Source: DATEPR01 sp036273855 (lineage in GTDB: Bacteria; Actinomycetota; Actinomycetes; Mycobacteriales; Pseudonocardiaceae). Taken from it: a DNA stretch of 64,000 nucleotides. Each line of letters begins with the position of its first letter. Positions within the stretch are counted from its first letter, which is position 1. This document shows positions 8,446-17,274 of the stretch, in pieces. The stretch covers positions 1 through 64,000 of the forward strand of contig DASUGU010000119.1 of the NCBI GenBank assembly GCA_036273855.1. The letters run 5' to 3'. The notes under the pieces are model-generated. The model was not told the DNA's origin. It saw only the letters and a list, made by a program, of their open reading frames with translations, and ran no database searches. A program made the position numbers and the translations under genes.

Positions 8446-9903
8446 CTAGAGAGGTTTACCAGTCAAACTGTCTCGTCCAGCGGTTGGACGGTCGGCTGCT
8501 TGACCGGCACCAATCGATTCCAGCGCACCGCGCCAGGTGGTTCGCCACCGCCGCTGCTGTTCGTCATCGGCAAGCGTTTCATCAACGGAAAACGTGGCGC
8601 CATCGGCCGGCCACAGAGGGTCGTCCATTGTAGCGAGCGCGATACGCGCCAGCAGCGCCCGCCGAACCAGATCCCGCAGCCTGTCGACACCCTGCGCAAC
8701 GGCTGCTGCGGGTGCTTGGTCAGCATTGATTGTGCTCAATGAGCGCATAACACGAAGTGCTTTATCAGTCTTTAGACTACCTCCATGGACCAGCGTCGAG
8801 CGCAGGCCATAGAGCTTCCCCACGTCGCTAAAGATGGCAGATGCTGAGTCGTCAGGTCCGGACAGCAGGGCAGCGGCTCGGCTACGCAGACGCAACGAAA
8901 CATCTTCTTTGTCCTGGCCAGAAAGGATAGCCTCCAGAGCGGTAGAAAGATCAACAAGTTGGTCGTACCACGGAGTCGGCCGGTACGAATCATCGAACTT
9001 CAACAGCGCCATCTGAAAGGAAGTAGCGACCATGTCGGCCCGCTCAAATTCGATCTTGGCAAGTAGCCTGCCCAGGCCAGATATAGAGTCCGAGTCTTCC
9101 ACCTTGAGTTCTGTGACTCGCTGAAAGGTACTGCTTTCGCGATAATCGAATTCGGTTAGACTTGCGTGGGAGAATCCGACTAACCGAGTTTGACCAGTTA
9201 TCTCATAGATGCTGTGCGTTGTTCCCGCGGTCAGCAGCCTTATAAGGAGCAGAAAACGATCGATCAATCTCGACTGCTGCCCACTGGCCAGCCCAGGGTT
9301 CGAATTCCGTCCGATACCTACTACAACCGCGTGGGGCGGATCATAATGGAAAGGGGGGTTTCGATTGAAGGCGGTTGGCGCATCGGGGACGACCTCGGTA
9401 ATTAGTCTAACTGCCTCATTTAGCTGACGGACAGGAGTAATCGTAAGGTCACCGATGTCTATGGGCCCACCATTATCGGTGCCAAGATGCGAGACGAATC
9501 GACACGCTGCAGCTTCGTGTTGGTCTGATTCCAGCATTTCTATCAATTCACGGATGCACTTCATTGCAGTTGCGGAGGCCGCATCGTACGGCTGCTTCTC
9601 CTCCGTTAGAGAGGCAATACATCCGCCGAGCAGACTAAAGGCGCAAATGTCGGCTTGCCGTAGTTCATTGTCCACTACTGACCCAAAATGATTGGGGTAC
9701 GCGGAAGCGAGCAGTGCTACGAACCGCTCAAACGCCGGGTGTGACTTAATTGCGACAGGGCTATAGTCGCGAACTAGTCGAAGATGCGATCGTAGGCGGG
9801 ACGTTGGGAGTACGTGATCCTCGTGTAGGATCTCGAACGCAGCGCCCAGCATTTCGATCCCCGCTGATTCGATTCCTGGCCTCCGAGCCGGACTAACTGC
9901 CAT
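8446..9903 (-). CDS. Apea-like HEPN domain protein (candidate defence RNase)
   Basis: 485 residues from ATG 9903 (a TTG at 9942 is in frame but lacks a ribosome site). The N-terminal 280 residues are unassigned alpha/beta. The C-terminal third has the layout of Apea-like HEPN proteins: a helix around LVDLSTALEAILSG, then LRLRSRAAALLSGPDD, then LYGLRSTLVHGG. That last segment carries R-x4-H (about residues 368-373), the HEPN ribonuclease motif. HEPN proteins of this type act as abortive-infection RNases. Lower GC than the housekeeping genes and an island setting fit a transferred defence gene. Role inferred from domain and context. Confidence 0.6.
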   Translation of the reverse strand: MAVSPARRPGIESAGIEMLGAAFEILHEDHVLPTSRLRSHLRLVRDYSPVAIKSHPAFERFVALLASAYPNHFGSVVDNELRQADICAFSLLGGCIASLTEEKQPYDAASATAMKCIRELIEMLESDQHEAAACRFVSHLGTDNGGPIDIGDLTITPVRQLNEAVRLITEVVPDAPTAFNRNPPFHYDPPHAVVVGIGRNSNPGLASGQQSRLIDRFLLLIRLLTAGTTHSIYEITGQTRLVGFSHASLTEFDYRESSTFQRVTELKVEDSDSISGLGRLLAKIEFERADMVATSFQMALLKFDDSYRPTPWYDQLVDLSTALEAILSGQDKEDVSLRLRSRAAALLSGPDDSASAIFSDVGKLYGLRSTLVHGGSLKTDKALRVMRSLSTINADQAPAAAVAQGVDRLRDLVRRALLARIALATMDDPLWPADGATFSVDETLADDEQQRRWRTTWRGALESIGAGQAADRPTAGRDSLTGKPL

Positions 9904-10507
9904 CTTATGAACCAATCTTCGCGTTATGAGCAAGGTCCGCAATCAGAGCAGGGCCACGGGCCACCGGGGGCATAGGACAGGCATAGGACGGCGGCGTGGT
10001 CATGCCTCGTATGTCGTCCGAGTCGCGGCTGACGCTACGTCCAGCCTTGCCCCAGCGTCGACGCGGATGTCAGCCCGGCAGAACCCACTACCACGGAGAG
10101 TCCTCAACCGTGGACAGCCTGATCTCCGTCGTCCGCTCGAATCCTGTGGGCGAGGCGGATCTTGTGACGTGGGGCGTCGCCTAGTGAACCGCGTGACCCA
10201 TGCGCGCGCCCGCTCTGTTGAGCGGCTCTGGGCATGCCGATGTCGCGGGCGTGATCAGGCGTTGAGGATGCCAAGGAAGTTGTTGCCCCTCCTGCGTTTG
10301 TAGGCGGCGGCACCGCGCCGACCAGACAGCCCGAACCGGTCCCACCTGCCGTGGGCGGTGACGTGCCGACCGTTGGTGGTCGGCGAGGTGCCGGATGTGT
10401 CGATTGCCGCGATGGTCTTGTGTGGACGGTCGATACTGGGCCAGGGTGCAACACGAGTTACCTCTTGCCGGCCGTGGTGGCCGGGCGTGACCGTGACGGG
10501 ATGGACG
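9904..10507. other. Gap of about 600 bases with no convincing gene
   Basis: Between the HEPN gene and the DUF6431-like gene I see no frame with a start, ribosome site and plausible composition. The opposite-strand frames here are high-GC shadows. The stretch may contain decayed mobile-element sequence. Confidence 0.5.
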
Positions 10508-11083
10508 ATGATCGAGGTTGTCGACGTGGCGGCGGCCCGCCGGGCACTGGCCGGGCGAGCGCTGCGGTGCCCGGGTTGCGGCGCAGTACTGGCTCCGTGG
10601 GGCCACGCCAGCGCCCGCACGGTGCGTGACCTCGACGGCGGCCGGGTGACGGCACGTCCAGACCGTGCCCGCTGCACCGGCTGCGCGGCCACGCACGTGC
10701 TGCTGGACGCCGCGCTGCTGCCCCGGCGTGGCCACACAGCGCGGGTGGTGGGCCACGCGCTGGTCCGTGCGGCCCGGGGCGAGTCCCACCGTGAGATCGC
10801 CGACCGGCTGGACGCACCCCAGGGCACCGTTCGCGGCTGGATCCGCCGTGCCCGCCGATCCGCCCACCAGCTGTGGACGCTGGGCGTCGCGGCCGTGGTC
10901 GCGCTCGACCAGGACGCGGTACCCACCCGCGAGCGGTCGGACCCGCTCGCCGCCGCTCTGGACGCCCTGGCCGCTGCGGCGTCCGCCGTCCGGCGCCGGT
11001 TCGGTCCCGCGTTGGATGAGCCCTGGTCGACGATCACGGTCCTGACCCGCGGTCGGCTCCTCACGCTGGCCCCGACCGGCTGA
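10508..11083 (+). CDS. DUF6431-like zinc-finger/HTH protein
   Basis: 191 residues from ATG 10508. The N-terminal part has two zinc-knuckle pairs (LRCPGCGAVL and RARCTGC), separated by TVRDLDGGRV. An HTH follows (ESHREIADRLDAPQGTVRGWIRRAR). This arrangement matches the DUF6431 family, small proteins usually found beside DDE integrase genes in actinobacterial mobile elements. The expected transposase partner is absent downstream, so this is probably the surviving gene of a broken element. Family call is from memory of the pattern. Confidence 0.55.
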   Translation: MIEVVDVAAARRALAGRALRCPGCGAVLAPWGHASARTVRDLDGGRVTARPDRARCTGCAATHVLLDAALLPRRGHTARVVGHALVRAARGESHREIADRLDAPQGTVRGWIRRARRSAHQLWTLGVAAVVALDQDAVPTRERSDPLAAALDALAAAASAVRRRFGPALDEPWSTITVLTRGRLLTLAPTG

Positions 11084-11673
11084 GCCCCCAGCACCGGTCC
11101 TGGCCTCACGCTGCCTGTTGCCATCCACGCACGACCAACACCCGACTCGTCGATGCGCCCGGCGACCCTGCTCACCCCGAATCCGGCACCATGCCCACGA
11201 ACACCGGCACGCGCCGATGACACCGCCCGATTCAACTGAATCCCGGTCGGCACGATGAACGCCCGCTTCATCGGCATTTTCAACGCCGGGCAACACCCGC
11301 TCCACGATCAGACCGCAGCTCGTCCACGGTCAGCGCGGAGGCCAGCGTCGCGTTTGTGCAGGCCGAAGCTCCATCGGGGAAGAGGACCTGTGTGTACGGG
11401 CACGTGAGCGCCTGAATCCGCTGGTCAGGGGTCAGTGCCTTGGTCGGCCGCGCTCGTCAAGGCCGCCGCACCGCATGGCGTCGGAGTCCGATTACCTCGG
11501 GGTCTTGTGATACTCAGCGGCGGACAACTCGCTCTGCGTTTGCCGTCCGTGCAGGTCAGCACCACCTCGCGGGAGCGTTGGTATGTGTACTTGCGCTGTT
11601 CCTCGGTCGGGACGCCAGAGTCTTTGCCGGTGCAGACCCGCCCCGGCCGCTGTGGTCACCTTCGGATAGAGCA
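11084..11673. other. Gap of about 590 bases, possibly an element remnant, with two copies of a bipartite repeat
   Basis: No supportable gene. It contains two copies of a bipartite pattern, TGCAGG - 28 bases - TGTGTAC, at 11357-11397 and 11550-11590. Two further copies with 30-base spacing occur at 17816-17858 and 22218-22260. The copy at 11550 shares GTGCAGGTCAGC-like and TGTGTACTTGCGCTG blocks with the copy at the edge of the broken radical SAM gene. Confidence 0.45.
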
Positions 11674-14592
11674 TCACCCGCTGGCGGTGCCTCTCCCAGC
11701 CTCTTCCCAATTGCTGAACGTGACGGTAACATTTTTCCCAATCTTAATTCTCGGCCGTGTGGGAGTCTTGAGGTTCATGTCAACGCTCAGTGGACGTGGA
11801 TAGTTTTCGAGTGGGGATAAATCAATGTTATCAACCTCCCGCCCATGCAGATTAACCTCACGGAGGTTCCGGCATTCCGCCACTGTGTCAATGACGTCCT
11901 GATTGCCATCAAATCGCATCGCGAACCTACGGAGCCCCGTCAATGTGGGCAACACGTTGATTCCGACGACCGTCCCAGGGCCGCCAAATAGAAGCGTATG
12001 GAGCTGAGTCAAGCCAGCCAATGGCGTAAGGTCGACCTCGCCATCGATATTGGTTGTAAAGCTTACAATAGGGTGCGCTCCTGCCATGAAGGTCAGGTCA
12101 TTGTTCGACAGCTCCGCGATGAATACATCCGCGCTGCGCAAATTGTGCAAATGGTAAAGATTCAGGACATGAGAGGCGTGATTTATGCTAATAGTTCTAC
12201 TTAGTGGCGCATCGGCCAGAACCTCCTTGGCGTACAACTCGGCTGGCCAATATTCCCATCCACTTACAAGCTCTCTTTGGACTTCATAGCGCGCATCTAA
12301 CGAGTATTCCGCTAATAGCTGAAGCGCTTTCATGCCACCGACGTAAACCGCAGTCCGCACGCACGCAGCGGCAACGCCAGGGGTCAGTTGGCGCAAGTGC
12401 GCCGGCAAGTGAGCGATAATTCTCTCCCCTACCTGTGACAATGATCGCGCTTCGACGCGGCGTCGAGGGGGGACCACGGCCGACAATTCACCCTCTATCC
12501 TCTCTGTAGTTATTGGATCCAAGACGCGCGCCGTTTCTAGGGCCGCGCCAGCAAGGAGTCGCAGCTTCCTTGCATGCCGAGGCTCCCGACTCGCACGGTC
12601 GAGCACCTGGCTAATTATCGCGGTCCTAATCGGGACAGTTGCGTGACCGACACTCATAATGATAGTTTCGCGCCACTGGTCGAGGTGGGCACTTTTCACG
12701 AGCACATCAACATAGTGCTCTTCGGCCGCGTATTTGCCGGCCAGATATTCCTGAAACGTACGATGAATAAAGTCCACTCTCCCGGTCACAGGTTCTCGTA
12801 TAATTCCACTACGGTCTAGGAGATACTGAAGAACGACCTGTGCATCCATCTGGCGCGCATCTGGAATCCTTTGTAGCGCAGACGCTAGCTGATGCCCGGC
12901 CTCGGCCTTTGATGCCTCGGACCGACCTGACAGTGTAAGCCACCAGGCAAGGTGTTGTAGCAATATGACTTTCGAAACCGAACTCAATACAATCTCTTGT
13001 GCAACCGGGATCTCTCGCTCGGCATCGCGTCGTTCAATGAGCAATTCTAGCGCCGACTCGTATAGCTTCATCCGGTCGGGAGGTAGTTGCTTATGCCTGT
13101 CGAGATTAAGGGCGCACAACATCGCACAGAGAAGCGGACTAGTGGCTACTGTGCGTAGGTGCCTTTGACCTTCGAAATTTCGCAATATAGCTGCTTCATA
13201 TTCGTCCAATTCCAAAACTGTGCAAGGAAGGTCTCCTGTGATTTGACCCCACTCGCGTATCGCCGAGTGCCAACGATGGACAAACTCTACCACCTGAGGA
13301 GGGGTCATAGACTCCAAGAATAGTGGCGTGAATTGTAGGTTGCGAAGCCAGGTTGGTTCGGCCGCGGCGGGTCGAGACGTAATGACAACGTCGATCTCAG
13401 GATACGCCACCAATAGATCTGAAAGCCACCTTCTGACTTTTGCTCGGCGATCTACGGCTAGTTCATCGACGCCATCTATAAGGAGTATTGCGTTGCCGAG
13501 GTTGAATTGGCGAACAGTCCAACCCTTCGGCTCCATTATTGCAATGGGACCTGCGTTTATAGCAACAAAATCATGTGGTTGCGGAAGGATACCATCCGGA
13601 TAGCTACGGAGTCGGATCATGAATGGTACTTTGCCGTTCCATGCCGCGAGAGGGCCGCTAAACGAGCCACGGCATGCGGTCACGGCGATCCATTGCAACA
13701 ATGTCGTCTTACCTGAACCCGCTTGGCCGCGGAGTAGAGTCCTCTTATCTCCGGACAGGGCATACTCGACGCCGACGCTATCTCTCAGGAACGGGGAATG
13801 GCTCGTATCCAACAACCACTGGGTCGGTCCATTGGATACTTTAGCGCCGTTGGCCTCAGCCGTAACCGTTAGGCTAAGGTATGCGACGGTCACAGAGGTA
13901 CGGGGCGTGTATCGATGCACGTCTACCCCGAACAGCTCTAGGTTATCCATTGTCTGGCCGACGTATGACAGGTACCTGGTGGCGAATTCAGCATCGTGCA
14001 CAGTTCCGCCCGGTGCGTCCAGAGTGGCGCGAGGGAGCAACTCCAGTGCGAGTTGAAGGTCTTGCGACAGAGACGTCACGCGGGCGAGTAGTTCCGTGAT
14101 GGCACGTGGCTGGAATGGGGGCAACTGGACCACCAAAGCAAGAATATATGCACAACTTTCCTTCAATACTATATTGAATAGCGCTGCGCCGGGTTCACTC
14201 AAGCCTGCTCTGTTAGCTGCATCGGGAACCTTCGCATGAATAAGACGGGTTAACTCATCTGCGCGCATATCTGCTGAGAACAACAGCGAGTCGGTGAGAT
14301 CTACTTCCGTAAGGACATCTACAACGGCGTCGAGCGCTGCCTGCCTCTCGTGAGGTGACAGATCGGGAATCTCTACTTCTAAAAGAGGTGCCAGGCGTTC
14401 GGCTATCCTGTCGCCAATGTCGTCAAGTTGGCGCATTAGCTTACGTCGTATAAATCGGTCGGAGATCGCCACCTGAAGAAGGTCGGTCAGCTGCGATTCA
14501 CGTTCTGCATGGTCGCGTTGGTAGCCGAGCCATGTCCTAGCGGCGTGTGTGGAAATTAGCTTGCCGACAGTCAGTGCAATAGTGTCAAACAC
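11674..14592 (-). CDS. NACHT NTPase with leucine-rich-repeat-like C-terminus
   Basis: About 972 residues from GTG 14592, which has AAGGAC nine bases upstream. An ATG 36 bases further out lacks a ribosome site. The N-terminal 270 residues are helical. The NACHT core follows: Walker A GQAGSGKTT near residue 290, Walker B LLIDGVDEL near 375, then the sensor ITSRP. A helical winged region comes next, then a C-terminal repeat region with leucine-rich-repeat spacing (LTPLAGLTQLHTLLF, LPTLTGLRRFAM, CRNLREVNLHG). Bacterial NACHT/NLR proteins act as phage sensors. The neighbour at 14650 is a decayed EACC1-caspase gene, a known partner class. AT-richer than the core genome, consistent with transfer. 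Confidence 0.8.
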   Translation of the reverse strand: MFDTIALTVGKLISTHAARTWLGYQRDHAERESQLTDLLQVAISDRFIRRKLMRQLDDIGDRIAERLAPLLEVEIPDLSPHERQAALDAVVDVLTEVDLTDSLLFSADMRADELTRLIHAKVPDAANRAGLSEPGAALFNIVLKESCAYILALVVQLPPFQPRAITELLARVTSLSQDLQLALELLPRATLDAPGGTVHDAEFATRYLSYVGQTMDNLELFGVDVHRYTPRTSVTVAYLSLTVTAEANGAKVSNGPTQWLLDTSHSPFLRDSVGVEYALSGDKRTLLRGQAGSGKTTLLQWIAVTACRGSFSGPLAAWNGKVPFMIRLRSYPDGILPQPHDFVAINAGPIAIMEPKGWTVRQFNLGNAILLIDGVDELAVDRRAKVRRWLSDLLVAYPEIDVVITSRPAAAEPTWLRNLQFTPLFLESMTPPQVVEFVHRWHSAIREWGQITGDLPCTVLELDEYEAAILRNFEGQRHLRTVATSPLLCAMLCALNLDRHKQLPPDRMKLYESALELLIERRDAEREIPVAQEIVLSSVSKVILLQHLAWWLTLSGRSEASKAEAGHQLASALQRIPDARQMDAQVVLQYLLDRSGIIREPVTGRVDFIHRTFQEYLAGKYAAEEHYVDVLVKSAHLDQWRETIIMSVGHATVPIRTAIISQVLDRASREPRHARKLRLLAGAALETARVLDPITTERIEGELSAVVPPRRRVEARSLSQVGERIIAHLPAHLRQLTPGVAAACVRTAVYVGGMKALQLLAEYSLDARYEVQRELVSGWEYWPAELYAKEVLADAPLSRTISINHASHVLNLYHLHNLRSADVFIAELSNNDLTFMAGAHPIVSFTTNIDGEVDLTPLAGLTQLHTLLFGGPGTVVGINVLPTLTGLRRFAMRFDGNQDVIDTVAECRNLREVNLHGREVDNIDLSPLENYPRPLSVDMNLKTPTRPRIKIGKNVTVTFSNWEEAGRGTASG

Positions 14593-14649
14593 GCATATCC
14601 GTCCTTGTCTAGCGACTATAATGATCATTCAACTAAAGAGGGCCGCAGG

Positions 14650-15421
14650 CTACGTTCGGCGGACGTTCTGGGCGAGGCGCCGGCAGTCGCTCGGGTCGTC
14701 CACAGTGGTGACCTGGTCGTAGCCCCAGCCGCCGAGCTGTGTGTCGATCAGCATGCGGTATATCGCCCGCAGGCTAGTGGTCGCATTGGGAATTGCCGGG
14801 AACCGCGAGTCGGTATAGCTGGCGGCACCGATCAGGATGGCTCGGGATCCAGCGCGATCCAGCCGGTCAGGTGTCAGCATCGCCGCAGTATCCCAGGCGC
14901 GGGTGATCAGTTCGGTCGGGTCGGCCACCTGATGGGCCTCGATCTCGATGGTCGTTCCCGCGACCGTGATGGTGAGCTTGACGTCAGAGCGCCGGCTGCG
15001 AAGCCAGGCCGACGACAACGACTGGGCCAGCGCAACACCGACCCCACCGGAGCCCAGCGCCACCCTGAGCGTGTCCAGCACACCGCCCAGGTCCGTAGGA
15101 TCGGTCAGGCCGGGCACCGGGCGGATCCGGCTGGCCAGGTCACGCTCGGCGCGCAACCACTGCGCGAACTCGGCCAACTCCGCGACAGGGTCGCCGCCAC
15201 GCACACCGATCAGTACCGCCACGCCCAGATACTGCCAAAGATCGGCTACCGCGCGAAGCTGATCGGTGATATCTGGTGGTGACCGCACCCGCGCTGTGGA
15301 TGCCTTCAAAAGGGTCAAGTTGGCCGCGCGGTCGCGCAACGGTTCGCGGAGGCTGCTAGGACTGTTCCACCAGACCGATGCGCGCCGCGCGCAACTGATC
15401 GACGACATTTCGGACTGTCAT
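14650..15421 (-). pseudogene. EACC1-caspase-like effector gene, frameshifted and truncated
   Basis: The frame from ATG 15421 (VVDQLRAARIGLVEQS) hits TAG at 15356-15358. Dropping one base there lets translation continue through LREPLRDRAANL into an EACC1 (effector-associated constant component) domain: VAVLIGVRGGDPVAELAEFA, VLDTLRVALGSGG, VKLTITVAGTTIEIEA. It then enters the start of a caspase-like (C14) fold (SRAILIGAASYTD ... LGGWGYDQVTTVDDP). The chain stops at 14650 before any catalytic His or Cys. EACC1-caspase proteins partner NTPases in counter-invader systems. Here the protease is missing, so the NACHT gene beside it may act alone or the system is dead. Confidence 0.65.
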
Positions 15422-15501
15422 CGTCGGCCGCCACCCAGGAGCTGATTGTCGTTGATTTGTCCCTTTGGCCCAGTAACGCCACAACCTATCCGGCCGATGG
15501 C

Positions 15502-15718
15502 ATGGATATGCCAGTGACGGTGAGACATGGCGGCAAGGTCTACAAATACGACGCCGCCAAACGGTGTGCAGGTCGTGAATGGTGTCCTCTACGTGCAGGG
15601 TTCCGGCCGGGGGACAGTGGCGGTCTACGCGGAGGGCGCCTGGTCAGACGCGGAGACCGAGGAGCGCGCAGAATCTCAGCAGTCCACAGAGTTCGGCGCC
15701 GCGCCCCGCAAGCCGTAG
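15502..15718 (+). pseudogene. Small frameshifted gene of unknown function
   Basis: The frame starting at ATG 15502 or 15508 (MPVTVRHGGKVYKYDAA) is interrupted at an AAA run near 15559. Deleting one A joins it to NGVQVVNGVLYVQGSGRGTVAVYAEGAW in the next frame, ending at TAG 15716-15718. The result is a beta-rich protein of about 70 residues. It sits divergently next to the EACC1-caspase pseudogene, and both carry single-base frameshifts. Alternatively only the downstream frame (ATG 15527) is used. Low certainty. Confidence 0.35.
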
Positions 15719-15857
15719 CCGTGGCAGCGTCGTTGCTCGCCATTAGGTGTCGGACTTTCGCGACGTGTCACGTTCGTAATCCCTTCGTGTCCTTGCTATC
15801 GTGACCTGCCTATAGTAAGTAAGTCACATAAGGTCGCGACTCAGAGAGGAGACTCGT

Positions 15858-16355
15858 GTGGTTGCCAGAATCCTACTTTTCTGCAGCTCTTATGTCCCCC
15901 TCTTTGTGATCTTCGCGATCAGATTTCCCGACACGGCAAAGATATGGTGGATAGTTGCCGGAGTATTTGCAGCCTGTGCACTTCTGGTATTGCACCTGGT
16001 GCGCACGAAGCACGAGCCACAGTTCTATCCAGTTGCCAGCATTGACGACAACGCGGCAGCAGCAGCGTATATGGCTAGTTACATCTTGCCGTTCGTGACA
16101 ATTAGCGATCCAAATGGGCGGGACTTCGCGGCCTATGCAGTGTTCTTCGTAGTCCTAGCGGTGGTCTATACTCGTAGCTCACTGGTTGGGGTAAACCCGC
16201 TCGTCTACATTACGCGTATGCGGATCTATCAGATTAAGACCAGCAAAGGCGAGAGTTACGTTCTGTTCGCGCGAACACGGCCCAACTCAGGTGACGAGAT
16301 TTGCGCATCCCGTGCTTTCTCGGGCCTGCTTGTGCGAAGGGATCAAGATGACTAG
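15858..16355 (+). CDS. kwaA: KwaA-like membrane protein of a Kiwa defence system
   Basis: 165 residues from GTG 15858, with AGAGAGGAGA at 15844-15852. Four predicted transmembrane segments (about residues 5-23, 29-48, 67-83 and 89-106) precede a cytoplasmic tail. The tail holds NPLVYITRMRIYQIKTSKGESYVLFAR, which matches the NPL ... Y-x-[IV] ... G ... [IL]-x2-R pattern of KwaA. KwaA is the membrane sensor partner of KwaB in the Kiwa anti-phage system (known from the family). The neighbouring gene is KwaB-like and overlaps by 8 bases, which strongly supports the pair. Confidence 0.7.
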   Translation: MVARILLFCSSYVPLFVIFAIRFPDTAKIWWIVAGVFAACALLVLHLVRTKHEPQFYPVASIDDNAAAAAYMASYILPFVTISDPNGRDFAAYAVFFVVLAVVYTRSSLVGVNPLVYITRMRIYQIKTSKGESYVLFARTRPNSGDEICASRAFSGLLVRRDQDD

Positions 16356-17274
16356 AACCCATACCGAAGGACGCGATGATTCGTCGAATTGGAGCAATCT
16401 TGGGCTAGAATCGTTGACTCTCATCGTCGCATGGAGGAAGGGTACTGCACTCGAGAGCGGATCCGTGCCCCTAACGACTTCGGTTGCTGATGAGTTGCGC
16501 GGGATTTGCCGAGGCACGCTTTCCACTCTCGACCAATTGCACGAGCGGCAATGGCATCCAGATGCGCTTAATGAGGCCGACGAGTACCTGGTAGCTTCGT
16601 TCGAGCAGCTTGGGAGCAATTCGGAGACCCTTCGCGTCGTCCAGGCCAGGGAGTTCAATGTTCTCCATCCCGCAACCCTACCAGCGCGAGAGTTCCTGTT
16701 CTATGCCCTTATTGCAGGACCAAGAAGTCGGCGTGTTGCGTTTATCAGAAAGTACAATATCCGGAGAGGTCTGCGCCGGAAGCTCGTGGCGATATTTGAC
16801 GACACGTTGGATAAAATAGATGCACCAATATTCACGTTCGATGATTACATCGATGTTGTAGTGGATCAATCCAGGGGCGTCGCAATACTGGGAATGAGCG
16901 CGTTTCAGCTACTGTTCCGTAGCAGTCCAGAAATATTAGCGCGGACCCCGGAATATGTGGCGAATATCGCAGACAGCCTCCCCATGGATGCTGACGCTAT
17001 GTCGACGCTCATCGATGTAGCACAGAACAATTTGAGCGTCCAACGGCGCCTACAGGCAATCGAGATGAGAGGTCATCTCAAGACTGTCTCCATGAACCAG
17101 ATTAAAGACGAGATGCGGAAGCACCACATAGATGCCAGGAAGTTCATAGTCAACGGAAAGTTGGTTTTTGATCGCGCTGATGTACGGGACATCATAAAGT
17201 TACTAAACGAGGATCTGTTTCTCGGTGGTCTCACTAACCAGGACTTTCAAGTCGACAGGAAATCTCCAAGGTAG
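16348..17274 (+). CDS. kwaB: KwaB-like (DUF4868) protein of a Kiwa defence system
   Basis: 308 residues from ATG 16348, with AAGGG about 7 bases upstream inside kwaA. The chain follows the DUF4868/KwaB layout: an N-terminal alpha/beta half, a central segment RGLRRKLVAIFDDTLDKIDAPIF, then FTFDDYIDVVVDQ, the helical stretch, and a C-terminal IIKLLNEDLFLGGLTNQDF, where family members usually read LLxDxxxxSxLTgxxY. KwaB is the effector that acts with membrane KwaA against phage DNA replication and expression. AT-richer than the flanking core genes. No third gene follows. Confidence 0.75.
   Translation: MTRTHTEGRDDSSNWSNLGLESLTLIVAWRKGTALESGSVPLTTSVADELRGICRGTLSTLDQLHERQWHPDALNEADEYLVASFEQLGSNSETLRVVQAREFNVLHPATLPAREFLFYALIAGPRSRRVAFIRKYNIRRGLRRKLVAIFDDTLDKIDAPIFTFDDYIDVVVDQSRGVAILGMSAFQLLFRSSPEILARTPEYVANIADSLPMDADAMSTLIDVAQNNLSVQRRLQAIEMRGHLKTVSMNQIKDEMRKHHIDARKFIVNGKLVFDRADVRDIIKLLNEDLFLGGLTNQDFQVDRKSPR

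Noticed and set aside
9297..9308. GGTTCGAATTCC resembling a tRNA T-arm
   Set aside because: Lies inside the HEPN coding frame with no acceptor, D or anticodon arms around it.
10255..11283. 342-codon minus-strand frame opposite the DUF6431-like gene
   Set aside because: Arg/Ala/Ser-rich shadow composition; the + strand protein has clear zinc knuckles and HTH.
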